From contig NZ_FNLD01000001.1 of the NCBI RefSeq assembly GCF_900104085.1, positions 413,048 to 477,047 on the forward strand: a DNA stretch of 64,000 nucleotides. Reading direction: 5' to 3'. Under the pieces are notes generated by a model. It saw nothing but the letters and a program-made list of their open reading frames with translations, had not been told where the DNA came from and did no database searches. Below, one piece after another: positions 1 through 7,639 of this stretch (within the stretch, counting starts at the first letter, position 1; each line of letters opens with the position of its first letter). The stretch comes from Pseudoxanthomonas sp. CF125. Lineage in GTDB: Bacteria; Pseudomonadota; Gammaproteobacteria; Xanthomonadales; Xanthomonadaceae. The position numbers and the translations under genes are program-made.

Positions 1-272
1 ACGTAGCCCTGGGCCGGCATCCAGTTCAAATCGCGCAGGCTGTCGGAAAGCGCATCCCAGTTGCGGCTGGAAGTGGTGGGAAAATCCATGGCGACCGCGA
101 TCCGCAACAACAGGGTGGCCTTGTTGCCGCAGCCCATCAGATCGATGAGGCAGGGCAGCAGACCCGCATCATGCGCGGCGGCCGCAAGCACGTTGAGATC
201 GTCGGCGGTGACGAAGAAAACTCCGGCGCGCGTCGGGTCGCTCAGCCCCAGATCGAAGCCTGTTTCAGTCAT
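1..272 (-). CDS. barstar family protein (partial, C-terminus beyond window)
   Basis: Barstar-family proteins are small cytosolic inhibitors that plug the active site of barnase-type ribonucleases. The 90 residues visible start MTETGFDLGL and include the family signature around residues 70-83 (FPTTSSRNWDALSD), which resembles the N-x-DAL-x-D helix of barstar. The reading frame is open to the window edge, so the C-terminal end is missing. The ATG at 270-272 overlaps the TGA of the upstream ribonuclease gene (ATGA, 269-272), so the two are translationally coupled. That coupling strongly supports an enzyme-inhibitor pair. The stretch CGNKATLLLRIAVAMDFP is typical of long proteobacterial barstar homologues. 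Recognition was by eye. Confidence 0.85.
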   Translation of the reverse strand, partial: MTETGFDLGLSDPTRAGVFFVTADDLNVLAAAAHDAGLLPCLIDLMGCGNKATLLLRIAVAMDFPTTSSRNWDALSDSLRDLNWMPAQGY

Positions 273-820
273 CGCGCGACCTGGAAGCTGCGGAATGAAT
301 CGTAATGGTCATCGGTGTAGTAATAGACATCCGGTGGTTGGCCGCCGGTGATGATGCGGCGAGCGCCGCGATGGCCGAGGCCTGGCGTCTCGACGGTGTA
401 TTCATGGTAATAGCCGCGCGGCTTGGACGGCAGGCGTCTCTCGCGGTTGCCGAAAACGCTGCCGTCCTGGCTATGAGGGAACGGCCCGCCCTGTGCGATC
501 AGGCGCAACGTTGCGTGCGCCTCCGGCGGCAGGAACGCGGCAAGCGCCGGGCCGGCCTGCGCTGAAGCCGCTGGTGCTGGCGCTGGCGCAGTGTCCGTCT
601 GCGAGCCAATGCGTGTGGTTTCCAGGGGCGGCAAGGGCAGCGGCTGGCTGTTGCCGGCATTGGCGGCGGGTGTGGCGGCCGGTGCGGGATCGTCCCCGGC
701 GGCATGGCGCGTACGATTCTGCTGCCAGAACCACCCCGACAGCAGGACCACCAGCACCAGCACGATCAGTGCAGGCTTGCGTATGCCGGACTTTCTACGT
801 GAGCGGGAACGAAGCGGCAT
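269..820 (-). CDS. Guanyl-specific ribonuclease (barnase / RNase Sa type), membrane-anchored or secreted
   Basis: The 183-residue product has a basic N-terminus (RSRSRRK), one hydrophobic segment at about residues 17-32 and a long Ala/Pro-rich linker (about 40-95). A C-terminal microbial ribonuclease domain spans about 96-183. The domain carries the RNase Sa/barnase motifs FGNRERRLP, GYYHEYTVETPG, RGARRI and DDHYDSF. By alignment from memory with RNase Sa, the catalytic set is E140, R151, R155 and H172, all present, so the enzyme should be active and cleave after guanosine. The hydrophobic segment could be an uncleaved anchor or a signal peptide; the start at 820 gives a normal n-region. The barstar-like inhibitor follows with a 4-bp overlap, as expected if the enzyme is dangerous before export. 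Confidence 0.88.
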   Translation of the reverse strand: MPLRSRSRRKSGIRKPALIVLVLVVLLSGWFWQQNRTRHAAGDDPAPAATPAANAGNSQPLPLPPLETTRIGSQTDTAPAPAPAASAQAGPALAAFLPPEAHATLRLIAQGGPFPHSQDGSVFGNRERRLPSKPRGYYHEYTVETPGLGHRGARRIITGGQPPDVYYYTDDHYDSFRSFQVAR

Positions 821-907
821 GCGGTTTCCAATCGAACGGGACGTGCGCGCAACGGCTGGGAACCCTGGCCCGTGTTGCCCGGAGGCGCAGCATAGCCGCA
901 GAAAACT

Positions 908-1813
908 TTAGCGACCGTGACGGAAAGCGGTCTGGTGATCGGACCGCAACCGCTGATCCAGGGCCGGCTTCGCCTTGGTTTCAAATGCGGCCGGGCGCAA
1001 TTCGACGAGCATGCCGAAGTGGTCCGAGGCCCATACGCCTTGGGCATCGGGCTGGCTGAAGAGGATCGCGGCGCCGAGGGGGGCGAACGCGCCGCGCTGG
1101 AAGAACACGTGATCGATGCGTTTGGGCGCGACGAAATACTTCGGGTTCAACGTGCTGCTGGAGACTGCGTCGGCCCGTGGGTGCCGGTTGCCGTAGGTGT
1201 CCACGAATCCTTCGCGCAGCGCGGCCAGTTCCGGCGAATCCGCGGTTGAATTGAAATCGCCGGCCACCAGGCTGGGGATATTCTCCGAAGTAGCGGCGAT
1301 GTACTGCATCAGGTCGGCGATCTGCCGGGCGCGGATAGCTCCGCCTTGGTCGGTCCAATGCAGGTGGGTGACGTAGAGGTTGAGCGGCCGCCCGTCCAGA
1401 TCGATGCGCAGGAACCCTGCGCTGCGACTGTCGTCCAGCGGCTGCAGGAGCTTCTGGCTGCGCTTGAGGATCGGGTGGCGGGTCAGCAGGGCGTTGCCGT
1501 AGCGCCGCGGCTGGCCGGCCGGATCGGTGCTGACGAAATGCCACTGGTAGCCCAGTTGCGTTGCCAGCCACTCGGCCTGGTTGGTCAGGCCTTCATCCTG
1601 CAGCACTTCCTGCAGGGCTATCGCATCGGGCTGCAGCCGCTTCAATTCTTCCGCGATCTGCACGCGGCGCTTCGGCCAGTCGTCCTTGTCGTGGTAAAGG
1701 TTGAGAGTGACGACCTTCAAGGTTTTCTCCGACGGCGCGGGCGACGAATCGGCCGCGCCTGCAGGCAGCGAGAAAGCGATCAGCGATAGCAAGGCCAGAA
1801 CGAGCGTCTTCAT
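908..1813 (-). CDS. Secreted endonuclease/exonuclease/phosphatase family protein
   Basis: The 301-residue protein begins with a clear signal peptide (MKTLVLALLSLIAFSLPAGAA), so it acts outside the cytoplasm. The rest is an EEP-fold phosphodiesterase domain with its motifs in order: TLNLYHD (N-terminal Asn), ALQEV (metal-binding Glu), YVTHLHW, AGDFNS (catalytic Asp and Asn) and ASDHFGMLVEL (C-terminal Asp-His). These motifs are shared by DNase I-like nucleases, sphingomyelinases and inositol phosphatases, so the substrate cannot be told from sequence. It ends with a short basic tail (LDQRLRSDHQTAFRHGR). It lies 20 bp downstream of the M14 peptidase gene on the same strand, so the two may be cotranscribed. 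Confidence 0.85.
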   Translation of the reverse strand: MKTLVLALLSLIAFSLPAGAADSSPAPSEKTLKVVTLNLYHDKDDWPKRRVQIAEELKRLQPDAIALQEVLQDEGLTNQAEWLATQLGYQWHFVSTDPAGQPRRYGNALLTRHPILKRSQKLLQPLDDSRSAGFLRIDLDGRPLNLYVTHLHWTDQGGAIRARQIADLMQYIAATSENIPSLVAGDFNSTADSPELAALREGFVDTYGNRHPRADAVSSSTLNPKYFVAPKRIDHVFFQRGAFAPLGAAILFSQPDAQGVWASDHFGMLVELRPAAFETKAKPALDQRLRSDHQTAFRHGR

Positions 1814-1833
1814 TCCATGAACTCATCGAAGGG

Positions 1834-3606
1834 TCAGCGGGGAACCGTATCGATGCGCATTACCGGATACAGGTTGTTGCGTTCGTCCCATGAGGAATGC
1901 AGCCGGTAGAAGAACTCCAGGCGCGCCTGCGGGTCTTTGGCGAAACCAGCGTCTTCGCGGACGCGCTTTTCGAACCGCGCCTTCAGCGCCGGATCTTTGG
2001 CCAGCATTTCGCGCGCCACTTCCTCGGCCACATAGTCCTCCATGTATTCCTTGCGCTCGAAAGCGTTGTTGAACTCGCCCCAGCCCACCAGCGAGTCCGG
2101 CGCCAGCGGTTCCAAGATCGACATGACCAGGCGCGATTTGGGTTGCGCTATCGGCACGAACAGCGCGCCGGCGTCGATATCGCGCTTGTCGGCTTTCCAT
2201 TCGCCTTTGACCGCCATGCGCTGATGGCCTTCGGAGGATTGCGCGGCAGGCGTCGCCTCGCTGGCGCGGAAGCTTTCGACCGCCAGTCCCGGGTGCGCGC
2301 CGAGCGTGCGGAATTCGATTCCGTGCTGTTTCAGCTTCGCTCCCACCCAGTCGGCATGCGCGGCTGGAATGAGATAGCCGCCGGCCGGTGCGGCCACGCT
2401 CAGGCTGGGCTGCACATTGTCGCGCAGCGGAATCCGCCAGATCTGCGGCTTGCTCTCGTCGTAGCGCGTCATCAGCGCGCCGGAAATCTCCGAAGGCGTG
2501 CGCGCGTATTCGTAGCCGCGGAAATCGACCAGGTGCGATTCCTTGCCGGCCGCATAGGCCAGCGGTACCGGACTTCCCTTCAATTCGCGGGCGCGCGCAT
2601 CGGCCTGGTGCGCGAGCTGCAGCCATTGCCGGCCGTTTTTCGCCACCTGTTCCAGCACCGAGACTACGGTATTGCGGGTGATGCGCACGCGCACCGGGTA
2701 GGTCTTCCAGGAATGGGTTTCCACCAGCATGCCCAGGCGGTTGCGCAGCCAGAAGTAGCCATGGGAGAACCGCGGCGGCGGTACGCCATCGTCGAAACCC
2801 GAGGTCGGATCGTCGGACACCGCGAAGGAAGGGTAATAGGGCAGGGGCAGCGAGCCTTGCGCAGCCAGGTCGGCGATCACTCCATCGCGCCACGCGCGGC
2901 CGGCCTTGCGCAATTCACCGTCGCCGGCGTGGATGGGTTCGACCTGGATGGAGACATCGTGTTCGAACTTGGCGCCGTCGGTGACGTGCAGGTCCACTTC
3001 GATCAGCGGATCCCATTCGTCGATCAGCGCCAGCATGGCCTGCATTTCGGGCGCATCGGCCTTCACGTAGTCGCGATTGAGGTTGTAGCCCTGCGCGGTG
3101 GTACGCCAGCCCATTTCCTCCGGGCCGCGCTGGTTGGGGCGGTTCCAGGCGCCGAAGCGTTCATGGCCATCGACGCTGAACACCGGTACGAACACCCACA
3201 CCAGCTTGTCCAGGGCGCCTTTGGCCGCCTTGCCTTCCAGGATTTCGCGCAGAGCCAGGAAGCCGGCGTCCTTGCCGTCGATCTCGCCGGCGTGTATGCC
3301 GCCCTGGATCAGCACCACCGGCAGGTCGCGTTTGTGCGCGGTTGCGGCATCCAGCGCGCCGCTGGTGGAAGCGACCAGCGCTTTCATCGGCCGGCCCTCG
3401 GGAGACTTGCCGAAGTCGATGCAGCGCACGGCATCCGGATAGGCTTTGGCGAAGGCGTCGCACAAGGCCACGACTTCCTCGTAGCGTCCGGTCTTGAGGA
3501 AGCCGGAGCGTTCGGAAACCGTGGTCAGGGGCGCGTTGGCGGCGGAGGCGGGCATGACGGGTGCGGTGAACAAAAGCACCGCGAGAAGCAGGAGCAATGA
3601 GCGCAT
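1834..3606 (-). CDS. Secreted M14 family metallocarboxypeptidase
   Basis: The chosen start at 3606 gives 590 residues beginning MRSLLLLLAVLLFTAPVMPASA, a good signal peptide. A longer open frame to 3762 would place 52 residues before that peptide and run into the divergent promoter. The M14 zinc site is visible as GGIHAGEIDGK (H105 and E108) and EVDLHVTDG (H207), with the typical VFVPVFSVDGHERF and GYNLNRDYVK stretches between them. A Glu in LVETHSW may be the catalytic base. M14 enzymes remove C-terminal residues from peptides or act on peptidoglycan stem peptides. The C-terminal 230 residues are less conserved. The gene is divergent from a POT-family peptide transporter, which fits a role in peptide scavenging. 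Confidence 0.9.
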   Translation of the reverse strand: MRSLLLLLAVLLFTAPVMPASAANAPLTTVSERSGFLKTGRYEEVVALCDAFAKAYPDAVRCIDFGKSPEGRPMKALVASTSGALDAATAHKRDLPVVLIQGGIHAGEIDGKDAGFLALREILEGKAAKGALDKLVWVFVPVFSVDGHERFGAWNRPNQRGPEEMGWRTTAQGYNLNRDYVKADAPEMQAMLALIDEWDPLIEVDLHVTDGAKFEHDVSIQVEPIHAGDGELRKAGRAWRDGVIADLAAQGSLPLPYYPSFAVSDDPTSGFDDGVPPPRFSHGYFWLRNRLGMLVETHSWKTYPVRVRITRNTVVSVLEQVAKNGRQWLQLAHQADARARELKGSPVPLAYAAGKESHLVDFRGYEYARTPSEISGALMTRYDESKPQIWRIPLRDNVQPSLSVAAPAGGYLIPAAHADWVGAKLKQHGIEFRTLGAHPGLAVESFRASEATPAAQSSEGHQRMAVKGEWKADKRDIDAGALFVPIAQPKSRLVMSILEPLAPDSLVGWGEFNNAFERKEYMEDYVAEEVAREMLAKDPALKARFEKRVREDAGFAKDPQARLEFFYRLHSSWDERNNLYPVMRIDTVPR

Positions 3607-3731
3607 AGGGTGGATTCTCGCCTTCAAAAGCCAATGATGCACGTTGCGGGCCGGCATCGCATTAGCCGGGAGCGTCGATTCGCGCACACTCCATGGGTTA
3701 CCCTTCCCGCAACTATTCGCTGGAATACCGG

Positions 3732-5351
3732 ATGAGCACGACAGCCAGGGCGCAATCGGCACGCCTGCCGCGGCAGGTTCCCTACATTATCGGGAACGAG
3801 GCTTGCGAACGCTTCAGTTTCTACGGGATGCGCAACATCCTGGTCCAGTTCCTGGTGAGCAGCGTGATTTTGGCCTACATCCCGGAAGCCAATCGCGAGG
3901 GCGCAGCCAAGGACGTCTTCCACAGCTTCGTGATCGGCGTGTACTTTTTCCCGTTGCTCGGCGGGTGGCTGTCCGACCGTTATTTCGGCAAGTACAACAC
4001 GGTGTTGTGGTTCTCGCTGATCTACTGTGCGGGCCATGCCTGTCTGGCCGCATTCGACGACAACCGTAATGGGTTCTATGCCGGGCTGTTCCTGATAGCA
4101 CTGGGTTCCGGCGGCATCAAACCGTTGGTGGTGTCGTTCGTCGGCGACCAGTTCGACGCGTCGAACAAGAGCCTCGCCAAGATCGTGTTCGATTTCTTCT
4201 ACTGGACGATCAACTTCGGCAGCTTCTTCGCCTCGCTGCTGATGCCGCTGTTCCTGCGCAATTACGGGCCCGCCATCGCTTTCGGCATCCCGGGCATCCT
4301 GATGTTCATCGCCACCCTGATCTTCTGGCTGGGGCGCAAGCAGTACGTACGAGTGCCGCCGACCCATGGCGACGACCCGAACTCGTTCTACAACGTCGCC
4401 CGTACCGCGCTGACCCGGCACGAGGACGGGCAGGGCCGGCCCGGTCTGTCGGTGGCATTGGCCGGTGCCGCGCTGGCGGTAGCGATGCTGCTGTGCTGGG
4501 CGGTCAAGCCCGGTTTTTGGCCGGAAGGTTTCGGTTTCGTCATCACCGCCTGCCTGGCGCTGGGCGCGTTGATCGCATTCGGCGGCATCGGCGTGTCGAT
4601 GCAGCTCGAACGCGCCCGCGGCCTGCATCCGGATTCTGCGGTGGACAGCGTTCGCGCCGTGCTGCGCGTGATCATCGTGTTCGCGCTGATCACGCCCTTC
4701 TGGTCCTTGTTCGACCAGAAGGCTTCCACCTGGGTGCTGCAGGGCAAGACCATGATGGTGCCGCACGATCTGTGGTGGTGGCCCAGCTGGCTGGTCAAGG
4801 AGGCGGGGCAGATGCAGGCGCTCAATCCGTTGCTGGTGATGCTGATCATCCCGTTCAACAATATCGTGCTGTATCCGCTGCTGCGGCGCATGGGCTTCGA
4901 GCCCACCGCACTCAGGCGCATGGGATGGGGCATTGCGTTCTCCGGCGTGGCATGGATCGCCGCCGGCGCGATCCAATTGTGGATCGATGGCGGCGATCCG
5001 GTGTCGCTGGCCTGGCAGACCCTGCCATATGTGTTGCTGACCTTCGGCGAGGTGCTGGTATCGGCCACGGCGCTGGAATTCGCCTATAGCCAGGCTACGC
5101 AGGCCATGAAGGGAGTGATCATGGCGCTTTGGTACCTTTCGGTTACTTTCGGCAATGTGTGGGTGCTGCTGACCAATGTCAGCGTGCGCAATGAGGCGGT
5201 GATTTCACGCATCGCCAGTACAGGACTGAGCGAGAATGCATTTCTGATGTTCTTCTTCGCCGTGTTCGCCTTCATCGCGGCCTTGGCATTCGCACTGTAT
5301 GCGTGGCGCTACCCGATGCAGGACAACTACCGCGCCGCCGGAGCCGTTTGA
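3732..5351 (+). CDS. POT/PTR2 family proton-dependent oligopeptide transporter
   Basis: This 539-residue inner-membrane protein has about 12-14 hydrophobic segments and carries the POT signature EACERFSFYGMRNIL near the N-terminus, the ExxER motif that couples protons to di/tripeptide uptake. A second family block is IALGSGGIKPLVVSFVGDQF, followed by FDFFYWTINFGSF. The start at 3732 (MSTTARAQSARL) puts the ExxER motif at the usual distance from the N-terminus. An in-frame ATG at 3693 would add 13 residues without a ribosome-binding site. The stop codon overlaps the start of the rhomboid gene by one base (TGATG). It is divergent from the M14 peptidase gene, so liberated peptides are a plausible substrate. 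Confidence 0.92.
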   Translation: MSTTARAQSARLPRQVPYIIGNEACERFSFYGMRNILVQFLVSSVILAYIPEANREGAAKDVFHSFVIGVYFFPLLGGWLSDRYFGKYNTVLWFSLIYCAGHACLAAFDDNRNGFYAGLFLIALGSGGIKPLVVSFVGDQFDASNKSLAKIVFDFFYWTINFGSFFASLLMPLFLRNYGPAIAFGIPGILMFIATLIFWLGRKQYVRVPPTHGDDPNSFYNVARTALTRHEDGQGRPGLSVALAGAALAVAMLLCWAVKPGFWPEGFGFVITACLALGALIAFGGIGVSMQLERARGLHPDSAVDSVRAVLRVIIVFALITPFWSLFDQKASTWVLQGKTMMVPHDLWWWPSWLVKEAGQMQALNPLLVMLIIPFNNIVLYPLLRRMGFEPTALRRMGWGIAFSGVAWIAAGAIQLWIDGGDPVSLAWQTLPYVLLTFGEVLVSATALEFAYSQATQAMKGVIMALWYLSVTFGNVWVLLTNVSVRNEAVISRIASTGLSENAFLMFFFAVFAFIAALAFALYAWRYPMQDNYRAAGAV

Positions 5352-5962
5352 TGGAAACCCCAATTACCTATGCGTTGATCGCCATCACCTGCGTGGTGTC
5401 GTGGATCGCGTTCAACAACCGCAAGCTGGCCGACCGGCTGATCCTGTGGCCGCCGGCGATCGACAAGCAGAAGCAGTACGACCGACTGGTGACTTACGGC
5501 TTCATCCACGCCGATCTGATGCACTTGATCTTCAACATGGTCACCCTGTACTTCTTCGGTCGGCAGATCGAGGCGCTGATGACCGGGCTTGCGGGCGTCT
5601 GGGTCTACCCGGTGTTCTATCTTTCGGCGCTGGTGGTTTCCATTCTGCCGACCTATCTGAAGAACCAGCACAACCCCAACTACCTCAGCCTGGGCGCTTC
5701 GGGAGCGGTGTCGGCGGTGTTGTTCGCCTTCATTCTGGTGGCGCCGTGGCAGCGGATCTTCGTGCTGTTCATTCCTTTGCCCGCGATCATTTTCGCCGTC
5801 CTTTACGTGGCTTACAGCATCTGGATGGACCGGCGCGGCGGCGACCGCATCAACCATAGCGCGCATCTTGCGGGCGCCGCCTACGGCGTCATGTTCCTGA
5901 TCATCATGCGGCCGCAGGTGCTGCAGCATTTTCTGCAAGAACTGCAAAGTCCTTCCTTCTGA
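5351..5962 (+). CDS. Rhomboid family intramembrane serine protease
   Basis: This 203-residue integral membrane protein has about six hydrophobic segments. The rhomboid catalytic dyad is visible: Ser in LSLGASGAVSAVLFA (GxSG motif, fourth segment) and His in INHSAHLAGAAYGV (sixth segment). The N-terminal part has the usual FIHADLMHLIFNMVTLYFFG block, with the HxxxxHxxxN oxyanion residues. Rhomboids cleave transmembrane substrates within the bilayer; the substrate here is unknown. The ATG at 5351 overlaps the stop of the POT transporter, so translation is coupled. This choice is far better than a longer open frame from 5303 that lies inside the transporter gene. Confidence 0.9.
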   Translation: METPITYALIAITCVVSWIAFNNRKLADRLILWPPAIDKQKQYDRLVTYGFIHADLMHLIFNMVTLYFFGRQIEALMTGLAGVWVYPVFYLSALVVSILPTYLKNQHNPNYLSLGASGAVSAVLFAFILVAPWQRIFVLFIPLPAIIFAVLYVAYSIWMDRRGGDRINHSAHLAGAAYGVMFLIIMRPQVLQHFLQELQSPSF

Positions 5963-6049
5963 CCTGAACTGTTCCGCACGGCGATCACCGTATCTGAATG
6001 TTTTGCGTGCTATCGAATAGCCACAAGACACCAACGGAGATCGTAAGCG

Positions 6050-6694
6050 ATGGTCACCCGCAAACCCGCCAAGACATCCAAGGCCGTCAAAAAGGCGCCC
6101 GCAAAAAAGAAAGTGCAAGGCAAGGCTGCGAAGAAGGTCGCCAAGAAAGCTGTGAAGCCGGCAAGCAAGCCGCGAAAGGCCGTCAAGGCGGCGGTGAAGA
6201 AGACTTCAGCGAAGAAGGCTCCAGCCAAGCAAGCAACCAAGGGCGTAACCAAGAAGGCCGTCGCAAAAAAGACAGTCGTCAAGAAAGCCGTTAAAAAGGC
6301 GGTGGCCAGCAAGCCGGCGACAAAGAAAGTTGCGGTGAAGAAGGCGACGGCTACGGCCAGGAAGACGCCGGTCAAGCCGGTCCCATCAAAGCCCGCTGCG
6401 AGATCGGCGCCCGCCAAGCGCGCGAGCAAGGCCGCTACGCGCAAAGTCACCCCGCGCCAGGCCCTGGCCAGTACCCGCAAGCTGCTGGAACAGAAGCAGG
6501 CGCACGATCGGGAAACGCAGCCCTGGCAATTGCTGGATCCGCATCACACGCCAGCGGCCGACCCCGGCTTCCAGTCGAACGAAGCGGCGGACAAGGCGGT
6601 GGAGCTGCATGCGGCCGAAAGCAGGATGAAAGCGATACAGGGCAGCTCGGGCACGCAGGACAGGCGCAACCAGGGCAAGCGGGACAATCGCTGA
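6050..6694 (+). CDS. Lysine/alanine-rich histone H1-like protein
   Basis: The first 140 or so of 214 residues are almost entirely Lys, Ala, Val, Pro and Thr in KKA/AKK/KPA repeats. They resemble the eukaryotic H1 tail and the bacterial AlgP and Hc1-type nucleoid proteins. Such tails bind DNA without base specificity and are intrinsically disordered. The last 70 residues differ: a small mixed-charge segment (TPRQALASTRKLLEQKQ and onward) ending in NQGKRDNR. This suggests a short conserved C-terminal module attached to a disordered basic tail. A good ribosome-binding site (ACGGAGA, 6034-6040) precedes the ATG. A role in chromosome compaction or regulation is inferred from composition only. Confidence 0.75.
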   Translation: MVTRKPAKTSKAVKKAPAKKKVQGKAAKKVAKKAVKPASKPRKAVKAAVKKTSAKKAPAKQATKGVTKKAVAKKTVVKKAVKKAVASKPATKKVAVKKATATARKTPVKPVPSKPAARSAPAKRASKAATRKVTPRQALASTRKLLEQKQAHDRETQPWQLLDPHHTPAADPGFQSNEAADKAVELHAAESRMKAIQGSSGTQDRRNQGKRDNR

Positions 6695-6717
6695 GGCGGA
6701 TCTGGCCCAAAAAAAAT

Positions 6718-6745
6718 GACGCAGGCGACCCCCGTCACCTGCGTC
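6718..6745 (-). terminator. Rho-independent terminator for the 72-residue minus-strand gene (possibly bidirectional)
   Basis: A 12-bp stem (6718-6729 with 6734-6745, one G-T pair) closes a CCCC loop. On the minus strand it is followed by a run of eight T (6709-6716 on the plus strand reads A). That is a textbook terminator downstream of the minus-strand gene at 6832-7050. A second small palindrome (GACCTGTGTACAGGTC, 6748-6763) lies beside it and could help stop plus-strand transcription from the histone-like gene. Confidence 0.75.
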
Positions 6746-6831
6746 CGGACCTGTGTACAGGTCGTCTTATTGTTCTGGTTATTGCGTTGTAGCGATATCG
6801 TCGAACCGGTGTTGCGGATAACGAAGGAGTT

Positions 6832-7050
6832 TCAGCCCGCCAGGTTCATCGGATTGGCGGTTTCGTGCATGCCCATATCGACGCCGCTGTTGTAGGAAGA
6901 GAGCAGGCGCTCGTATACGGCATTGTTGAGGCGCTCGAATTCCCAGTCGTCGGTGTGGCCAGTGACGGCCAGCTGGTAAAGACCTTCCAGCAGGGTGAAG
7001 TCGCTGGACGAATTGTCGTTGTTGTTGATGGTTGCGTCGTCGAAGTTCAT
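6832..7050 (-). CDS. Small acidic protein of unknown function
   Basis: A 72-residue open frame beginning MNFDDATINNNDNSSSDF. The start at 7050 has GGGGA about seven bases upstream; an in-frame ATG at 7119 would add 23 residues reaching into the divergent promoter region. No signal peptide, membrane segment or known domain was recognised. The first 17 residues are Asn/Asp/Ser-rich and probably disordered. The middle (LLEGLYQLAVTGHTDDWEFERLNNAVYERLLSSY) looks helical and amphipathic. It is a single-gene unit with its own strong terminator (6718-6745), which argues that it is really expressed. Confidence 0.6.
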   Translation of the reverse strand: MNFDDATINNNDNSSSDFTLLEGLYQLAVTGHTDDWEFERLNNAVYERLLSSYNSGVDMGMHETANPMNLAG

Positions 7051-7248
7051 TGCCGTTCCCCGTGTGTTTGCTCTTGAGAGGGATAAAGCAGTTATCGTGC
7101 CAACTGTGAGTCGTTGCACTGAAAGCGTTGAAAGACGGGGGCTAGCGGCATTGGCCGGCCCGAATGTGACGCGCCACGTCCAGTTTTGCCGCCCCTGAAC
7201 CGCCTACGGCACAATCCAGCCGTGACGCATTCCCCACTGGAGAGCCCC

Positions 7249-7524
7249 ATGTCCCTGGACATCGCCCACGACCCCGCCTCTCACCGCTTCGCTGTCCGGG
7301 TCGAAGGACACGAAGCGGAGCTGCTTTACCGCCGGGACGGCAGACGCCTGACCATCGACCACACCGGCGTGCCCGAAGCCATCGGCGGGCGCGGGATTGC
7401 CGGGGAGCTGGTCAAGGCCGCGCTGGAGTACGCGCGCGCCGAAGGGTTGCGGGTGGTGCCGGCCTGCTCCTATTCGGCCGCCTACGTCCAGCACCATCCC
7501 GAGTACGCCGATCTGGTCGACTGA
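7249..7524 (+). CDS. Small GNAT-like N-acetyltransferase (YjdJ/GCN5-related type)
   Basis: The 91-residue protein has the short acetyltransferase fold in which the acetyl-CoA loop is GGRGIAGELVKAALEYARAEGLRVVP, followed by a CSYSAAYVQHHPEYADLV C-terminus. This layout (HTGVPEAIGGRGIAGELV, then a conserved Cys and HPEY) is characteristic of the stand-alone mini-GNAT family related to YidJ/YjdJ and human NATD1. The start at 7249 follows GGAGAG; the open frame extends upstream to 7186 without a ribosome-binding site. The substrate is unknown. Confidence 0.82.
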   Translation: MSLDIAHDPASHRFAVRVEGHEAELLYRRDGRRLTIDHTGVPEAIGGRGIAGELVKAALEYARAEGLRVVPACSYSAAYVQHHPEYADLVD

Positions 7525-7531
7525 AGGGCCG

Positions 7532-7563
7532 CGCCGACGAAGAGCAGCGCCGACGAAGAGCAG
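7532..7563 (+). repeat. Two-copy 16-bp tandem repeat
   Basis: The unit CGCCGACGAAGAGCAG occurs twice in perfect tandem (7532-7547 and 7548-7563), directly after the acetyltransferase stop and before the lipoprotein gene. No function is evident; it looks like a recent slippage duplication. Confidence 0.8.
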
Positions 7564-7639
7564 CGCCGCCCGGAATTGCGGCTGTCGCGCTGCTGCGTCG
7601 CGGCATAAACTGTATGCATTCCCTGGAAGGAGTCTGGTC

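Noticed and set aside
1897-3600. 567-residue open frame opposite the M14 peptidase gene
   Set aside because: It lies entirely antisense to a gene with clear zinc motifs; high GC content makes such shadow frames common, and its protein shows no recognisable family.
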